From Deinococcus sp. (GTDB taxonomy: Bacteria > Deinococcota > Deinococci > JACQHA01): a stretch of DNA of 7,445 bases. This document shows positions 5,147-7,445 of the stretch, one piece after another. Numbering within the stretch: position 1 is the first letter of the stretch; each line of letters starts with the position of its first letter. The position numbers and the translations under genes were made by a program. Location of the stretch: positions 1 to 7,445 of the forward strand of contig JACQHA010000357.1 of NCBI GenBank assembly GCA_016199255.1. Direction: 5' to 3'. Below the pieces are notes generated by a model. The model was not told where the DNA came from, searched no databases, and saw only the letters and a program-made list of their open reading frames with translations.

Positions 5147-6157
5147 GTGAGGCGCCTGAGCGTCGCCACCCGGACCGTAGTGGGGGTACCACCTAGGGGG
5201 TGGTGGTCCCGGCTGGTGCGGGCGCTAGGTCCAGACGGCCGCACTGCCTGGCTGTTCCTGACCCCGGCGCTGGTGGCCTACCTGGTGTTTGGTTTCTACC
5301 CCATTATTCTCTCTTTCATCCTCAGCTTCACCAACTTTAGCTTCCGCCACAATGGCCTGTTCAACCCTGTCACCGGCCAGATAAATACCATTGATTGGAT
5401 CGGCTTTCAGAACTATCTCACTATCCTGCGCAAAGCCACCACCGAGGTGATTCCCACTGCTCTCTGGACGCTGATCTTCGCCTTCGTCACCGTGGCTCTC
5501 AACACCGTGGCCGGGGTGGCGCTGGCGCTGATCCTGAACAAGAAAGACCTGCGGGGGAAGTGGTTTTACCGCACGGCCCTCATTCTACCCTGGGCGGCAC
5601 CCTCGGTGGTCACTATCCAGGTGTGGAGCGGGCTTTTCGAGTCGCGCTTCGGTGCTGTCAACAAGTTGCTGGGCTTACTGGGGGTCGCTCCCATCACCTG
5701 GTTCCAGGACGCGGAATGGGCCAAGCTGGCCATCTTCATTGTCAACCTGTGGCTGGGGTTCCCGTTTATGATGTCGGCGGCGCTGGGGACGCTTCAGTCT
5801 ATCCCCTCAGAGTTGTACGAGGCGGCCCGGGTGGATGGCGCCACTGGCTTCAAGCAACTCCGGCATATTACCCTGCCCCTGCTGGGCAATGCCTTCATTC
5901 CCATCATCGTCTCCTCGATCTCCTATAACATCAACAACTTCGGGGTCATCTTCCTGCTCACCGGCGGCGGCCCACCGATGCGCGGCTCTGACGCTGGTGG
6001 CACCGATATCTTGATCTCCTGGGCTTTCAAAGTAGGGGTACAGAGCACCGCCCAGGCCTACGGCATCGGTTCCGCAGTGGCAGTGGTGCTGTTCTTCGTC
6101 ACTATGGCAGTCAGCATGGTGAATGTGCGCTTCACCGGTGCGCTGCGGGATCGCTAA
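5147..6157 (+). CDS. MalF-type permease of a sugar ABC importer
   Basis: Up to 336 aa, an inner-membrane subunit forming half of the translocation pore. Six membrane segments can be seen: about 33-61 (TAWLFLTPALVAYLVFGFYP), 104-130, 140-163, 192-216, 245-272 and 303-326. The EAA loop that docks to the ATPase is ELYEAARVDGATGFKQLRHI (222-241) followed by TLPLL. NNFGVIFLLTGGGP (263-276) is typical of MalF/UgpA-like permeases. It lacks the large periplasmic domain and extra N-terminal helices of E. coli MalF (514 aa), as is common outside enterobacteria. The start is uncertain: the GTG at 5147 lies inside the Shine-Dalgarno GGAGGTGA (5143-5150), while a CTG at 5156 sits 8 nt after GGAGG and the next GTG (5180) has no such signal. 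It follows malE by 57 bp and precedes malG by 9 bp, so it belongs to the same operon. Confidence 0.9.
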   Translation: MRRLSVATRTVVGVPPRGWWSRLVRALGPDGRTAWLFLTPALVAYLVFGFYPIILSFILSFTNFSFRHNGLFNPVTGQINTIDWIGFQNYLTILRKATTEVIPTALWTLIFAFVTVALNTVAGVALALILNKKDLRGKWFYRTALILPWAAPSVVTIQVWSGLFESRFGAVNKLLGLLGVAPITWFQDAEWAKLAIFIVNLWLGFPFMMSAALGTLQSIPSELYEAARVDGATGFKQLRHITLPLLGNAFIPIIVSSISYNINNFGVIFLLTGGGPPMRGSDAGGTDILISWAFKVGVQSTAQAYGIGSAVAVVLFFVTMAVSMVNVRFTGALRDR

Positions 6158-6166
6158 GGGGGAGAG

Positions 6167-7192
6167 ATGCAGCTAGTATTAGATCTGCTCCATACCATCT
6201 ACCCCTTCCTGCCTCCCTTGCACTGCAGCCCCCGCACTGTGGTGAACCCAGTGCAGGTGTGCCCTTACGGCTGGGCCTACTTGCTCGTGGGGCTGGTGAC
6301 CATAGCTATTGTCCTGGCGCCGGTGACGCTCATTGTTTCCTGGCTCAGGCAGCGGGTCTTCTTCGCGCCGCTGTACGCTACCTACCTGACCCACGGCTTC
6401 CTGATCATCCTGGTGCTGCTGACACTATTCCCCCTCTACTTCGTCACCCTTACTTCGTTCGACAAAACCAACCTGCTCCGGGACACCTCGCTGATCCCCA
6501 ACCCAGACAACTTCAGCACCGCTAACTACACCCACGTCCTGACCAAGACCAAGTTCTGGACCTGGATGTGGAACACTGTCAAGATCGCGGGAACTACTGC
6601 TGCTCTGGGGCTCTTGCTGGCTGCCTCTGCTGGCTACACCTTTGCCCGGCTGCGCTTCTTGGGCCGGCGCCAGGTGCTGGCGTTTTTCATCTTCGGCCAG
6701 ATGTTCCCCGGCTTTTTGACTATCTACGCCATCTATCGCATTATGAGTGCCCTGGGGCTGGTGAACACTCACCTGGGGCTGATTTTGGCGTACTCCGCTG
6801 GCATCACTGGATTCACCGCCTGGATCTACAAAGGGTACCTGGAGGGCCTGCCTGTGGAGTTGGAGGAGGCCGGGATGATCGACGGCCTGTCCCGCGCCGG
6901 GGCATTCTGGCGCATTGTTCTGCCGCTATCGCTGCCGATTCTCATAGTGATCTACCTGCTGCAGTTCATCGGCACCTTCAACGAGTGGATCTTCGCCCTG
7001 TTGCTCTTGCGGCAACCAGACCAGTGGACCCTGGTGGGGGGCCTGAGGAGCTTTGTCACTAGCCAGTTCACCACCGAGTGGGGTCGCTTCTCCGCCATGT
7101 CCCTGCTGGGCATGCTCCCCATCCTGATCCTGTTCTTCTCGGTACAGAAGTACATTGTGGGCGGGCTGACCCAAGGAGCCACCAAGGGGTAG
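6167..7192 (+). CDS. MalG-type permease with extra N-terminal membrane segment
   Basis: 341 aa, longer than E. coli MalG (296 aa). It pairs with the MalF-type protein to form the pore for sugar import. The ordinary MalG part starts near residue 74 (HGFLIILVLLTLFPLYFVTLTS) and includes SLIPNPDNFSTANY (108-121), WNTVKIAGTTAALGLLLAASAGYTFARL (135-162), the EAA loop LEEAGMIDGLSRAGAFWRIV (232-251) with LPLSLP, then FNEWIFALLLL (271-281) and the C-terminal VGGLTQGATKG. The first 70 residues are an addition: a short amphipathic start, two cysteines (C20, C32) and a clear extra membrane helix, GWAYLLVGLVTIAIVLAPVT (35-54), making about seven segments. The ATG at 6167 is 9 nt after the malF stop and is preceded by a purine-rich GGGGGAG; no better downstream start is seen, so the extension is probably real. 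No ATPase gene follows; the next gene converges from the other strand. Confidence 0.9.
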   Translation: MQLVLDLLHTIYPFLPPLHCSPRTVVNPVQVCPYGWAYLLVGLVTIAIVLAPVTLIVSWLRQRVFFAPLYATYLTHGFLIILVLLTLFPLYFVTLTSFDKTNLLRDTSLIPNPDNFSTANYTHVLTKTKFWTWMWNTVKIAGTTAALGLLLAASAGYTFARLRFLGRRQVLAFFIFGQMFPGFLTIYAIYRIMSALGLVNTHLGLILAYSAGITGFTAWIYKGYLEGLPVELEEAGMIDGLSRAGAFWRIVLPLSLPILIVIYLLQFIGTFNEWIFALLLLRQPDQWTLVGGLRSFVTSQFTTEWGRFSAMSLLGMLPILILFFSVQKYIVGGLTQGATKG

Positions 7193-7203
7193 TCTTACCC
7201 CTT
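7184..7203. repeat. Inverted repeat across the convergent permease ends
   Basis: AAGGGGTA (7184-7191) and TACCCCTT (7196-7203) are perfect 8-bp complements around a 4-nt loop GTCT. The left arm is the last codons of the plus-strand malG-like gene (AAG GGG TAG) and the right arm is the last codons of the minus-strand permease (AAG GGG TAA). It could act as a small bidirectional hairpin for both messages, but no T-run follows on either side. Confidence 0.6.
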
Positions 7204-7445
7204 CACGCTGCCAATGGTGAGCCCAGACACCAACCACTTGGACGAGTACAGGAACAGGATCAAGACTGGGACGGAAATCAGGATCGAGCAGGTGGCAAAT
7301 ATCCCCCACTGGGTGGTGAACTGCCCCTGCAGGGTCTGCAGCCCCAGTGGCCAGGTGTACAGCTGCTGGCGCTGCAGCATGATCCGAGCCAGGAGGAAGT
7401 CGTTCCAGGCGTACATGAAGTTGAACAGGAACGCCACCACCAGGG
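7195..7445 (-). CDS. MalG-type permease of a second sugar ABC importer, C-terminal fragment
   Basis: The last 82 codons of a gene that enters from the right edge; the stop is TAA at 7197-7195. The readable part starts LVVAFLFNFMYAWNDFLLARI and continues through YTWPLGLQTL, TTQWGIFATCSILISVPVLI and the ending SKWLVSGLTIGSVKG. 'F...WNDFLLA', 'WGxxxAxxxIxxxPVLILF' and the terminal 'GLTxGxVKG' are the usual C-terminal signatures of MalG/CUT1-family inner-membrane permeases. The EAA loop would lie just upstream, outside the window. It differs clearly from the plus-strand MalG-type protein here, so it belongs to a separate importer whose binding protein and other permease should lie further right. 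The two genes converge with only 2 bp between their stop codons. Confidence 0.88.
   Translation of the reverse strand, partial: LVVAFLFNFMYAWNDFLLARIMLQRQQLYTWPLGLQTLQGQFTTQWGIFATCSILISVPVLILFLYSSKWLVSGLTIGSVKG

Noticed and set aside
6425..6772. Minus-strand frame opposite the malG-like gene
   Set aside because: It is glutamine/glycine-rich with no motifs and is fully covered by a well-supported permease gene.

Overview
The window is GC-rich bacterial DNA with tight gene packing, frequent GTG starts and strong Shine-Dalgarno sites. It looks like a free-living, possibly thermophilic environmental bacterium. A MalT-like STAND regulator, a TldD/PmbA pair, MalEFG-type sugar transporters and a dispersed 'GTAGGGGC' palindromic repeat together recall Chloroflexota-like or other deep-branching lineages. 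The sugar-binding protein has a signal peptide without a lipobox cysteine, which fits a diderm better than a typical monoderm Chloroflexota. The phylum therefore stays open.

Left part, all on the minus strand and read from right to left: a small protein with a ScoMcrA-like SRA (modified-base reader) domain (3492-3073), then tldD (3070-1706), then pmbA/tldE (1709-330). The first two genes are 2 nt apart and the last two overlap by the 4 bases GTGA, so the trio looks like one operon. After a 180-bp gap holding an imperfect hairpin and a possible extended -10 promoter, a MalT/LuxR-type ATP-dependent transcription regulator begins at 149 and runs off the left edge.

Middle: a 385-bp divergent intergenic region (3493-3877). 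It contains a -10 element for the minus-strand operon, a 76-bp GC-rich palindromic repeat (3578-3653), a 9-bp-stem hairpin (3725-3756), three copies of a TTCGTGG heptamer spaced 76-77 bp apart, and a good promoter (TTGACA, 17 nt, TAAGAT) with a strong ribosome binding site facing right.

Right part, plus strand: a MalE-type periplasmic sugar-binding protein (3878-5089), a MalF-type permease (5147-6157) and a MalG-type permease with an extra N-terminal membrane segment (6167-7192). Together these make the binding and membrane parts of a carbohydrate ABC importer. No ATPase is encoded here, so a shared MalK/MsmX-type ATPase elsewhere is likely. A perfect 26-nt palindrome sits between the malE and malF homologues. 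Two bases after the malG homologue, a second MalG-type permease on the opposite strand ends (7445-7195, partial). Two sugar importers therefore meet tail to tail, and their matching last codons form a perfect inverted repeat across the junction.

The points most worth a second look are the SRA-like/TldD/PmbA operon, the unusual initiation region of the malF homologue, and the inverted repeat formed by the convergent paralogous permeases.
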